A DNA stretch of 64,000 bases from Zygnema cylindricum (lineage: Eukaryota > Streptophyta > Zygnematophyceae > Zygnematales > Zygnemataceae), in assembly GCA_037447655.1 (NCBI GenBank), contig JBBHKE010001694.1:248001-312000 (forward strand). Direction: 5' to 3'. The notes under the pieces were generated by a model. That model was not told the DNA's origin. It did no database searches and was given only the letters and a program-made list of their open reading frames with translations. A program made the translations under genes and the position numbers. Below are positions 23,336 through 33,015 of this stretch, in pieces; position 1 is the stretch's first letter; each line of letters begins with the position of its first letter.

Positions 23336-24330
23336 AGTTATAGGCCCACCCTCTACGGTGCCCATTTTCAACGAATATGGGTTCATTTATTGGGAAACCA
23401 TGATGACAGGAGCTTTCTGTGAAAAAATATACTAGGGTATTGTCTGTGGACAAGTGAAACGTCCACCACAAGGTTTCCCACCATGGTTCAGTGGAGTGAG
23501 GTTTTTCTACAGCAACATCTGCTCAAACGGATGAGGCAGACGATGGGGAGAGCAATGTGTCCCAAAAAGGGAAAGGGAAGGATACACCTTTTACTCCTAT
23601 TGCCACGCCACCTAGAGAGGCGGCGGTTAAGCCTAAGGAAAACAATATTCAAACGTGGGAATACACAAACATGGTTGCCACGCATTTCATTCTGAGGCAC
23701 CTTACTCAAGCTTTGGTAACCTCCCATCTTCACATTCTCAAGGCCGAGGAGTTGTGGGGGACTTTAGTGAATGTCTATAAAGCAGGTACCATTCAAGAGC
23801 TCCGGTTGGTTGAGCAAAGGTTAGGGGATTATACTTACAAAGGGGGAAAAATGTTAGACTAGTGTAATGATCTCTCTTGTTTGTATATGGATATGGAGAG
23901 TGCCAGGAGGACACGTACAATGAAGATAAAAGTCAACACCCTCATCATTAAGTTGCCTGATCAGTATGAGAACATAGTGTACCGAGTGCACAAAATGGAT
24001 AACAATTCTTCGGAGTGGAATACGGTGGTCCGGATAATCTTTGTATAGGAGAACACTATTGAGATTCGGAGAGGAGGAAAGTGTATTCAAGCTCTAGTTG
24101 CCAAAACACACCGGTGGAGGCAGGATGCGAGGAAGCTGTACAACAGCTTCAAAGGAGAAAGAGATCAGTTATGAGGACCAAGGCCCCCAAAGGGTCTTTG
24201 TCATTTTTGCAAAAAACCGTGACATTTTATGGCGGAATGTACCAAGCTGTTGGAGCTGAGGCTGCAAGAGAACCCTAGAGGGGGTTCTTCCGGAGGGAAA
24301 GAAAAGGCACTTATGGCCACACAAGTGAAA
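23336..24330 (+). pseudogene. Array internal 1: copia gag, broken
   Basis: It begins in a degenerate half-tRNA PBS (23336-23350) and continues with Gag: FIYWETMMTGAF at the start, a second segment with HFILRHLTQALVTSHLHILKAEELW, the helical QELRLVEQRLGDYTYKGGKMLD, and a knuckle region at about 24195-24240 (CHFCKKP..HFMAEC). It carries multiple stops, for example TAG after GGKMLD near 23862, and frameshifts. In the other family members this protein packages the element RNA. Confidence 0.8.
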
Positions 24331-25499
24331 GGGGAGACCGAGGAGGCAAGTCCTCTGAGGAGGAGGATGAGGAGCTCTTTCTTGACGAAATTCTGGAAAG
24401 GAACGATATCCCTCGAAAACAAAAGTGTGCTCTTGGAGCCATTCGAGAAGCTCCACAAGAATGATGGATCATCGATTTAGGTGCATCCATGCATATGTGT
24501 CATGACAGGCACCTCTTTACTAAGCTAAAAAAGATCCGTACCGTAGAGATAGAATACGAGGATGGGAGAGTAGTTATCACAGATCTAGTTGGTTCGGCAG
24601 ATCTGAAAGTCTTAGTGGAGGGTAACACGTCTATGCACACCTTCTCAGATGTACTCTACATTCTCTAGATGAATACAAATCTTGTCTCTACCTTTGTATT
24701 AGATGATAAGGAATTTGCTACCTTCACTAAAAAGGGAGTCTTCACAGCGAAGTATCCGGATAAAGTCTACTTCACTGTAGATAAGGGTAGCCAATGAATG
24801 TTTAGGCTTAACCTGAGTAATGAAAAGAAAAATGCTTACTATGTTGGTGTCCCAAACTTGATGATTTGGCATAAGCGGTTGGGGCATGTGCATTTTGATA
24901 GGCTGAGAGAAATGAAGAAGCTTGGTGTAGTAGAAGGCATTCAATTTGGAGATAATGAAATGATGGATGAATGTAGTGGCTTTGCCCAAGGTAAGGCGCA
25001 CCGACTCCCCTTTCCCAAAATTGCCACATATAGAGGTGAGAAAGTACTAGATCTGGTCCACATGGATATTTGGGGACCGGCAAAAGTATCTTCGGTTGGA
25101 GGGAAGAGGTTTATGATGGCAAAAACTGATGATCGGTCTAGATACTCTTGAGTCTACTACGTAAAAACAAAGTCTGAAACACCAACTTCCTTCAAAGAAT
25201 ATAAAGCCTAGAGTGAGAAGTTGCACAAAACCCCCATTAAGAGAATAACGAGTGATAATGGGGGAGAATATACCTATAACTAGTTTGAGGAATACTTGAG
25301 GTTTGAAGGAGTTCAACATCAAAAAATTGTAGCGAAAAATCCAAAACAAAATTGGGTAGCTGAGAGGTTGAACCAGACTCTATGAGATATTGTACGTAGT
25401 ATGTTGGCCGACAAAAAGATAGGAAAAAAGTTTTGGGCAAAAACCATAAACTGTGCTAACTACATTAAAAATTGAGTCTTAACCTCAGCGGCGAAAGTT
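24331..25499 (+). pseudogene. Array internal 1: protease, GAG-pre-integrase, integrase core
   Basis: The protease site is followed by MHMCHDRHLF, then the frame 24798-25151 with LMIWHKRLGHVHFDRLREM, CSGFAQGKAHRLPFPK (one zinc-ligand Cys lost) and VHMDIWGP. Downstream, integrase is interrupted by TAG at KA(W)SEKLH (about 25208), TAG at the YTxNQ position (about 25280) and TGA at about 25383. All three are shared with internal 2 and absent from the copia at 36-40 kb. Confidence 0.85.
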
Positions 25500-26745
25500 A
25501 TGACACCTTATGAGATATGGGCTGGAAGGAAACCAAATATTTCATCTAAAGTATTCAGTAGTCAAGTTTTCAGTCTTCACAGGGATGAGAAAAATTGGAA
25601 ACTAGATGGTAAAGAGAAACTTGGATATTTTGTGGGATATGATGAGGATGTTAAGGGATATAAAGTCTATGATTTAGCCAATCAAGATATCATTCTGGTA
25701 AAGTACTTAGTTTTTATGGATGAAGGAAAGTCATTTGATCCCTTCAAATTTACTAAGAAGATAAGAATCAGTTTTGAGTTTGAGAGTGAGGAGGACTCGG
25801 ATCTACCCGAAAGAGACGTGAGTGAAAAAGTGATTGCAAATTTAAGGGAGGTTCAAGATATGGGAGATATACCCGAAGCTCCCCATATCCCTATGCACTC
25901 CGAGGAGATAGAGGAGTACGAGCCAGAACAAGCTTCCACGGATAGGGGAGCTAATGAGACAGTGAGAAGGAATCGGAGACTTCCCTCTATTCCAGCTTCG
26001 AATTTGGAGGGAGGACAAAGATGCAGCAAAAGGCTCGAAGAAAAACAGGTCGCTCACATAGTAACTAAGCTGTCTCCCTGATGAGCCTCACTCATACTCA
26101 GGGGCAATGAACAATCCGGGGAAAAATCACCCATACTCAGGGGCAATGAACAATCCGGGGAAAGGCAGATGGGTAAGAGCCATAAATGATAAGATGGCCT
26201 CTATCATGGAAGCAAATACTTGGGAACTAGTGGACTGTCCTCCAAACAGAAAAACCGATCGGGTGCAAATGGGTGTTTACAGTGAAACTGAACCCAGATA
26301 ATACCATTGAAAGATATAAAGCTAGCTTGGTAGCAAAGGGGTTCATATAGAAAGAAGGAATAGACTATAAGGAGATTTTTGCTCCACTTGTTCAGATCCC
26401 ATCAGTAAGGATTCTCCTCAATCTAGCAGCTGCGGAAGACATGGAAATACATCAGATGGATATTAAGACCGCCTTCCTCAATAGTGAGCTAGAGGAAGAA
26501 ATCTTAATATTGCAACCAGAGGGATTTGTGGAGGAAGGAGAGGAGAGTAAAGTCTGCAGGCTCATAAAGTCCTTATATGGACTGAGCAAGCTCATAGAAG
26601 GTGGAATAAGAAACTATAAGAGTTTCTCATCAGTCTGGGATATATCCGCATTAGTTTTGACAATTCTATTTATATGTTTGAGGATGAGAATGGTGATATT
26701 CTCATTGCAATATATAGGATGTTTTTTTCGTGTTAAGTAAGACTA
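25500..26745 (+). pseudogene. Array internal 1: integrase C-terminus and RT, broken
   Basis: The frame 25500-26081 has the integrase C-terminal GKEKLGYFVGYDEDVKG box and the variable acidic linker ending QRCSKRLEEKQ. The RT start follows with a 39-bp tandem duplication at about 26090-26165 (two copies of TACTCAGGGGCAATGAACAA). RT motifs include HQMDIKTAFLNS (26453-26488) and the KVCRLIKSLYGL box, with frameshifts around 26600 and a damaged YVDD region near 26710. Confidence 0.8.
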
Positions 26746-27690
26746 TGGAAAAGATCAATAAATTAAAGAAAGATCTTAGAAGCAGATTTAACATGAAAGA
26801 TTTAGGGGAGGCAAGATACATCTTGGGAATTCGAATAGAAAGAGATAGGGGGAAAAAAATAATTAGACTTACTCAAAAAAACGTTATAGGGAATATGCTT
26901 CAAAAATTCCAAATGGAAAAGGCAAACAGTTGTACCACTCCCATGGACTTGAAAAAAGTAAGTGATGGGAGTGTAGAAGGAGGAGTGATAATCTTAGATG
27001 ATCAGATGAGTCTCGAAGAGAGACAATTTATGAAGACTATTCCTTACAAGCAGATTATAGGAAGCTTAATTTACTATATGAACTGTACTAGGCCATACAT
27101 AGCGGCAACAGTTGGAGTCTTCAATATGAGTCTTAATGATCCTCGGAAGAGAGATTGGGAGGCAACTAAGAGAGTCATGAGATATCTGGTGAGAACCACA
27201 GATTTTTAGTTGCATTTAGGAGGGGAGCACACTGACATCACTACTTGGAGTAACGCCTGTTATGAAATGCACATATAAGAAGATGCACTTTTGGGAATGT
27301 GTTGAATATGGGGGAAGGTGCTTGGTGTTGGAGTAGCAAGCAACAAAAGGTGGTTGCTCAGTCCACTATGGAGGCTGAGTACATGGCCTCTTGTACTGCT
27401 GTGAAAGAGTTGATGTGGGTCAAGTATTTGTGGCAGGAACTGCGGTACATGAAGGAAGGAGTGCATGAAGTTTTCTGTGACAATCAGGCTTCCATTGCAA
27501 TTTCAACATATCCAAAGCATCATTTCAAAGCTTAACATATGGACATAAGATTGAGCTTTGTGAGGGAAAAAATTGAAAACAAAATTGTCAATCTTGTGTA
27601 TAGATATGATTGAGAAATGGTGGTTGATATGATGACCAAACTTGTGCTCTCTCCCAACCTAAAATATTGTAGAGAAAAGTATGGACTAAA
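26746..27690 (+). pseudogene. Array internal 1: RT end and RNase H, broken
   Basis: It holds RFNMKDLGEARYILGI, GNMLQKFQMEKANSCTTPMD, MNCTRPYIAATVGVFN, then a TAG near 27209, and RNase H with WCWSSKQQKVVAQSTMEAEY and CDNQASIAISTYPKHH. The terminal tail is degraded. Very close to 43960-44950 of internal 2. Confidence 0.85.
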
Positions 27691-27725
27691 ATAGAAGTTG
27701 AAGTTAGACTAGAAATTAAGGGGAA

Positions 27726-28725
27726 AGTTGAAATCATTAGATTTAGGATATATTTTCTATGTCCAAATAAATTAAAATCAAAAGGAAAAACGTAGGCAGC
27801 CTGCCTCCACCTCCTCCCTTTAGCCCCAATACTTATTGTAGTCACTGAAGGAAATAGAGGGTGGTGGAGCCATGGCTGCCTCAGGTCCATAGGAATGACG
27901 GAAGAGTGACATAAGTCACTCTCAACAAAAAGGTGAGTCCGGCAAGACTCGAACCTCCGACCGGCAGAGCGAGGCATAGCCGTCAACTCTAACCGGTCTG
28001 TCATAGGAAAACGTTAGACTACATAGGATTTGAATTCTCTTAAACCACTGTTTAGGAACTCTAACCCGATTAATGAAATTACGCATGTTGAAGATAGAGA
28101 CTAGTTAAAATATCGTGCGAACATGAACCCGCACGAAACAATTATACCGGACATTTCTTTCAACAGCTAGTATTAAAAGTCGATTGGATCCAACGACACA
28201 TATCATCGCTGAGATCCCGGAATGGCCGCTTTTGCGGTTTTTGGGTATGACGTGACTTGGTGCCACGTGGCAAGATAGCATTTGGAAGCAGGAATCCCGA
28301 AAATCATGAGGACGAGTGCGATGGGTACAAGCATCCACTTCATGGCCTTGTTGTACATTGGTCGTACAGAAAGAACATCGGCTAGTACCTTTTTGTACTG
28401 TTCAGTCTTATGATTGCATTATACTTTAGTAGAAACGGGTTGTGAGAGGGGTTAAAGACTTAGAGAATTTAGGAGGTAGCCGCCTCTCTCCCACAAATCT
28501 TCTATAAATATTCACATCTTTGCCACTTGATATTTTATCGCCTGCTTGGGCGTTTTTTGTGATTCTATTTTCTGTGGACTCAAAAGAGTCTAGAATGCAC
28601 AACGGTCCAATAACATTGTCTATTTTCCTAGTTAGGTAGTAGTGGTCTTAGTTGAAAGTGGGTCTGTCAAAAACTTCTTATAGGCTTCTTGAATTCTATA
28701 GTCCTATAGGGGATACAAAATTACA
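27726..28725 (+). repeat. LTR 2 of the copia array, shared between the two internal regions
   Basis: 1,000 bp. It starts AGTTGAAATC, with the canonical T changed to A exactly as in LTR 3, and ends AAAATTACA followed at once by a good PBS. It holds an antisense tRNA-like module at 27932-28006 (GGTTCGAGTC), a GTAC block near 28350-28400 and TATA-like CTATAAATATTC at about 28501. Confidence 0.9.
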
Positions 28726-28740
28726 GGTTATGGGCCCACC
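28726..28740 (+). other. Half-tRNA primer-binding site with the Gag start codon inside
   Basis: GGTTATGGGCCCACC is complementary to the anticodon stem-loop of plant initiator tRNA-Met. The ATG at 28730 opens the Gag frame (MGPPSRVPIFN...), so the Gag AUG lies opposite the CAU anticodon of the primer. Equivalent sites: 17660, 20008, 34988, 58503, and on the minus strand 32021-32034 and 32371-32384. Confidence 0.8.
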
Positions 28741-29726
28741 CTCTAGGGTGCCCATCTTCAACAGATCCTGGTTCATTTATTGGGAAACTATGATAATAGG
28801 GGCTTTGTGTGAAAAACGATACTAGGGTATTGTCAGTGGACAAGTGAAACGTCCACCACAGGAAATCCCACCAGGGTTCAGTGGAGTGAGGTTTTCTACA
28901 ACAACATCTTCTACAACAGATGAGGCAGACCAGCGGGGAGTAATGTGTCCAAAACGGGAAAGGGAAGGATACACCTCTTACTCTTATCGCCACGGCACCT
29001 GAAGTGGTTACCATTAAGTCCCAAGAAAACGATATTCAAACGTGGGGATACAGAAACATGGCTGCCAGACATTTCATTCTGAGGCACCTTACTCAAGCTT
29101 TGGTAACCTCCCATCTTCACATTCTCAAGTCCGAGGAGTTGTGGGGGACTTTAGTTGAGATCTATAAAGCTGGTACCATTCAAGAGCTCCAGTTGGCTGA
29201 GCAAAGGTTAGGGGATCATACTTACAAAGGGGAAAAAATGTTAGACTACGGTAATGATCTCTCTTGTTTGTATATGGAGATGGAGAGTACCGGGGAAACA
29301 AGTTTGATGAAGATAAAAGTCAACACCCTCATCATGAAGTTGCCTGATCAATATGAGAACATATTGTAACGAGTGCAAGAAATGGAAAACAATTTTTAGA
29401 AGTGGAATACAGTGGTCCGGATGATACTAATACAAGAGAACACTATTGAGATTCAGAGAGGAGGAAAGAGTATTCAAGCTCTACCTGCCAAAATGGATCG
29501 GTGGAGGAAGGATGCGAGGCAGCGGTACAACAGCTTTAAAGGAGAAAGAGATCAGTCAGGAGGACCAACGCCCCCAAAGGGTCTTTGTCATTTTTGCAAA
29601 ACACCATGACACTTTATGGCGGAATTTACGAAGCTAATGGAGCTGAGGCTCCAAGAGAACCCAGGAGGGGGTTCTTCCAGAGGGAAGAAGAAGGCACTTG
29701 TGGTCACACAAGTGAAAAAGGAGACC
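28730..29726 (+). pseudogene. Array internal 2: copia gag, broken and interrupted
   Basis: It opens at the ATG in the PBS with MGPPSRVPIFNRSWFIYWET, meets a TAG soon after (near 28820), and continues as HFILRHLTQALVTSHLHILK, LQLAEQRLGDHTYKGEKMLD and MKIKVNTLIMKLPDQYENIL. A knuckle region is at about 29586-29625 (CHFCKTP..HFMAEF, terminal Cys lost). It is cut at AGACC (29722-29726) by a nested element and resumes at 33016. Confidence 0.85.
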
Positions 29727-29949
29727 TGTTAGATTTTGTAGAAATCTGGGATTCGGCATGTCCCACACTTTGGAAAATTGAGTCGGCCAAGGTTCGAACC
29801 TGGGACGTTTCCCTTCAGCTCCAAACGCACTACCACTGTGCCACCTGCTCGATGTAAAGACTGGCGGGTTTGTACACATTTATTACGGGCCGCTCGGGAT
29901 ATTCCATATTGTACCCCGTATTGGACTGGCTTCACGTGCCAATCCAACA
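29727..29949 (-). repeat. TRIM-like LTR, 223 bp, with sense pol III-type boxes
   Basis: On the minus strand it runs TGTTGGATTGGC...AAAATCTAACA. It contains an A-box match TGGCACAGTGG (within 29826-29843) and the B-box GGTTCGAACC (29791-29800), spaced as in a tRNA gene and in the same orientation as the LTR. So the LTR may carry a tRNA-derived internal promoter. Confidence 0.65.
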
Positions 29950-30006
29950 CCCCCCTTCACGGGAAAGTCGGTCAAACCATCCCCAATCCCGCTAGCTCTG
30001 ATACCA
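29950..30006 (-). other. TRIM-like internal region: PPT, about 35 bp, PBS
   Basis: On the minus strand TGGTATCAGAGC (30006-29995) is the standard PBS for the 3' end of initiator tRNA-Met, followed by about 35 bp and a GAAGGGGGG polypurine tract directly before the LTR. An internal region this short is typical of TRIM elements. The left-hand LTR that should precede the PBS is replaced by copia integrase sequence. Confidence 0.65.
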
Positions 30007-30930
30007 TTTCTGAGGATCATTATCTAGCATGAATATCTTACTTCCAAAAACCTTGAAGTAACTTATATTTGGTTTTTGTCCTGTCCACATTTCGCACAGA
30101 GTTTTATCTATTATTGCCTTTAATTTAACCTGTTTCTCACATAAGCTGCACAATTCATAGCCTCTGCCCAAAATTTGAACTCTATGTCCATATCACCCAT
30201 CATTGATCTAGCACACTCTGATATGGTCATATTCATCTTTTCTGAAACAACGTTTTATTCTGGAGAATAACGAACGGTTATTCGACGTGAGATTCCTTGC
30301 AATTTTAGGAATTCTGCAAACTCATTAAAAATGTACTCCCCTCTATTATCAAATTTGAATCCCGTTATCTTTCTCCCATACATATTTTTAACCCCAGCCT
30401 TATACTCTTTAAATTTTGCAAAGATTTCATCCTTACTTTTCAAAAAATAAACTGTAGTAAATCTACTATAGTCATCCGTAAAGGTAAGCATAAACTTATC
30501 ACCTTGTATAGATGGATACCTAGATGGCCCCCATACATCTGAATAAATTAGTTCTAGCACCCTGCTACTTTTTTAATCAGTTTGCGAAGGGAAAGGCAAC
30601 TTCTGATTTTTTCCCATTGCACAACCGTCGCATACATTTGATGATGGTTTCTAACTTATTTTTACCCATTCCACCATTTTTCTGATTTACCATCTTTTCT
30701 AATCTATCATAATTCACATGTCCATGTTAATGCCATAAATCACAATCATTGATTACATTGGAGTACATAACATCATTCTCATTATTATTTGCAAGGCTCA
30801 ACCGGTACAAGTTGTTCCCTCCAATAAAACTCTCTTCAGCTATTTTCCCATTCTTGCTCACTTTTTTCTTCCCATTCTCAGATATAGTTCCAAAACCTTT
30901 CTTTCTACAACTGACGTTGAGAAAAAAATC
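30007..30930 (-). pseudogene. Copia family B integrase and pre-integrase region, broken
   Basis: The frame 30560-30255 holds the integrase core: LIYSDVWGPSRYPSIQGDK, TFTDDYSRFTTVYFLKSK, and FDNRGEYIFNEF (the DNxGE motif has R for the usual G). Downstream (30254-30010) comes KFWAEAMNCAAYVRNRLN and KVFGSKIFMLD, stopping just before the PBS. Upstream is the damaged HxxxH-CxxC GAG-pre-integrase. Stops and a frameshift interrupt it; RT and RNase H are absent. Confidence 0.75.
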
Positions 30931-31339
30931 CTTTTAAATGTTGGTACATGCAACACATCTTCCGAAACCCTTTTGATAGCCTTTCATTCTACGTTCATCA
31001 TCAATGACACCCTTCCCTTATCTTTGGACTCAACGAAAGTATCATCACTAAAATAAACTTTGACAGGGGAGGTAGATTGAATACTCTCAAACAGTTGGCG
31101 ACTGCCGCACATGTGTGCAGATACACTAACGTCTATTATACATTCGTCTTCCTCCATGCCTTCCGTTGCTTATGCCATTGCAAAGTATATCGTTTCGCTG
31201 TTGTCGAGAAAGCAGCTCACGTCCTTCTCTTGAAGTGCGTTGGAAAATGTTGTTGGTCGTCCACTTGGTTGAGATGGCACTCGACTTTCGTCCCATCCAG
31301 AACGGAAATTTCCTGTAGCTTTCGCTTTGTTGTAGGCAT

Positions 31340-32160
31340 TACACGGTCTGAAAACATGTCATTTTTCACCACAATAATAACATGTCAAAGATGACCATCT
31401 ATGACCACTTCCTTTGCCACTACCAATTGTAGAATTTGAAAATTGGTTAGCAACTGTTTGAACACACTTACTACTACCTCTTTGTGAAATCAGGTTAGCT
31501 TTTTCCCTCAAAATAAACTGAATTGCTAATGTTGTGTTCCACTGACGTTGTGGAAGAGCCCTAAGCCTATCCATGGCTCCATCATATTCATCGGGTAAAG
31601 TTCTCATCAACAACATAGAGTGTTGAAGTGGTGAAAAGTCCCCACCTGCACTTGTACTTTGAAGGAACAACCTTTTCATAGCATGGCAATGATCTGACAT
31701 ACTACTTCCAGAATACTTAAATTCAAAAATCTGTGTGGCTATGTTAGTCTAGACAATAACATCTAGCTGAACATACATTAGACGTACACTAAACCAAACT
31801 TCTGAAGCTTTCTTCATCTCAAGATATGACATTACCAAATCTATTGTCATTGTGTGTTTCAAGACGTTGAGGCAGTGGAGATTCTTCTTTCTCCAATTCG
31901 GTGCAGTCTCATCGGCAATTCCTTCCACAATAGGTGACAAGTCCCTCTCCTCGAAATATGAGCTCAACATATCTTCCAAGTATAAATAGTATGTTCAATA
32001 AAAAATAGGCAATTTGGGCGGTGGGCCCATAACCTGTTGAAAGTCACGGGCATTTTGACTTGGTTGTGATCCACTCCCACTAGGAGTCATACTTGCACTA
32101 GCGAGAACAGAGCCATTAGTAGACATGACAGCAGAAGCAAACCCAAAGAGAAATACCTAG
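31340..32160 (-). pseudogene. Copia family B gag, broken
   Basis: It starts around MSTNGSVLASASMTPSG (about 32125) and reads through the PBS-like site as FQQVMGPPPKLPIF. Then EDMLSSYFEERDLSPIVEG, LHCLNVLKHTMTIDLVMSYL, and the segment 31700-31359 with LPDEYDGAMDRLRALP follow. The knuckle CYYCGEK-stop-HVFRPC has a TGA inside. In this family Gag seems to begin upstream of the PBS, so the leader is coding. Several stops. Confidence 0.7.
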
Positions 32161-32287
32161 TAGACTAGATCTATATTGTAAGATATGTAACTTCAAATGA
32201 GAGAGGTCTTTCAACCAGACAAATATATACCACAACCAAATCAAAGACAATAGAACACAATACACCTTAAAGTGCACTTAGTGCTCT
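32021..32287 (-). repeat. R-U5-PBS-like unit, copy A (267 bp)
   Basis: On the minus strand it runs from GAGCACTAAGTGCACTTTAAGG to the half-tRNA PBS GGTTATGGGCCCAC (32034-32021). It is repeated at 32371-32637 with about 95% identity by eye and equal length. Confidence 0.75.
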
Positions 32288-32370
32288 CATTTCATTACTC
32301 GAAAAAGCTTCCGTCACCGTTAGAGGCTCTTCTAGGTGTGCTGAGTGAGCAAAAGCTGCAGCGGAAGCGT
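32288..32370 (-). other. Insert between the two R-U5-like units
   Basis: An 83-bp stretch between the units. The 13 bases next to the PBS (32358-32370) continue the initiator tRNA sequence beyond the PBS. The remaining 70 bases are of unknown origin. Confidence 0.5.
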
Positions 32371-32383
32371 GGTGGGCCCATAA
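32358..32383 (+). other. Fossil of initiator tRNA-Met 5' half at a PBS
   Basis: From GCAGCGGAAGCG through GGTGGGCCCATAA, 26 consecutive bases equal nucleotides about 12-37 of the plant initiator tRNA-Met as I remember it (D-arm to anticodon loop). The normal PBS covers only the last 14 or so. On the minus-strand element the extra bases lie on the internal side of the PBS, where a plus-strand copy of the primer would be found. Confidence 0.7.
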
Positions 32384-32637
32384 TCTGTTGAAAGTCATGG
32401 GCATTCTGACTTGGTTGTGATCCACTCCCACTAGGAGTCACTCTTGCACTAGCGAGAACATAGCCATTTGTAGACATGACAGCAGAAGCAAACCCAAAGA
32501 GAAATACCTAGTAGACTAGATCTAAATTGTAAGATATGTAACTTCAAATGAGAGAGGTCTTTAAACCAGACAAATATATACCACAGCCAAATCAAGGACA
32601 ATAGAACACAATACACCTTAAAGTGCACTTAGTGCTC
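32371..32637 (-). repeat. R-U5-PBS-like unit, copy B (267 bp)
   Basis: Upstream copy on the minus strand; its PBS reads GATTATGGGCCCAC. It runs into the tRNA-derived extension on its internal side instead of into Gag. Confidence 0.75.
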
Positions 32638-33010
32638 TTATTTCCTAGACTCTGTATAGAATGTATATTTTGTATCAAACCAATTGTTCCTAATTGAACT
32701 AAATACTCAAAAGATCTAGAAATAATCTAAAACGTATGTACAAGGTTCCCCTAAAAATCTACTGACAAAAATCTAAGTACTTGGACCAGAATTATCTAGT
32801 AATAATATCTACACCCTAAAAATCTGAGAGATATGTTTCACGTCTACATTCATAGGCGGTCGTACACACTAATTTACTCAAAGATAACTACTCGAGTATA
32901 TACTAAAAAGTACATACCAAATATAGCAAATATTGAATAGTTGGTGGTTCAAAAATATTATACGTTTTGGACTCTAATTTCTAAGACTTCCTAAAGCTTA
33001 CTTTTCAATA
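32638..33010 (-). repeat. U3-like 5' end of copia family B
   Basis: 373 bp of AT-rich, non-coding sequence from the terminal TATTGAAAAG (probably TGTTGAAAAG before mutation) to the start of the R-U5-like unit. The AGACC target duplication borders it on the right. Confidence 0.55.
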
Positions 33011-33015
33011 AGACC

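Larger units (their letters stand above)
29727..33010 (-). mobile_element. Chimeric minus-strand retroelement (TRIM-like 3' end fused to copia)
   Basis: It is flanked by AGACC on both sides (29722-29726 and 33011-33015), so it behaves as one integration. Its left end is a short LTR of TRIM type with its own PPT and PBS (29727-30006). The rest is a copia of a different family from the surrounding ones: integrase, pre-integrase, gag, then a 5' region with a duplicated R-U5-like unit. The right end reads TTCAATA where TTCAACA would be canonical. The two ends are not homologous to each other, which is abnormal for an LTR element. Confidence 0.7.

Noticed and set aside
24798-25151. Intact domesticated integrase-like gene
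   Set aside because: The open frame is only a surviving stretch of a copia pol with stops on both sides, shared with the tandem copy at 33535-33888.
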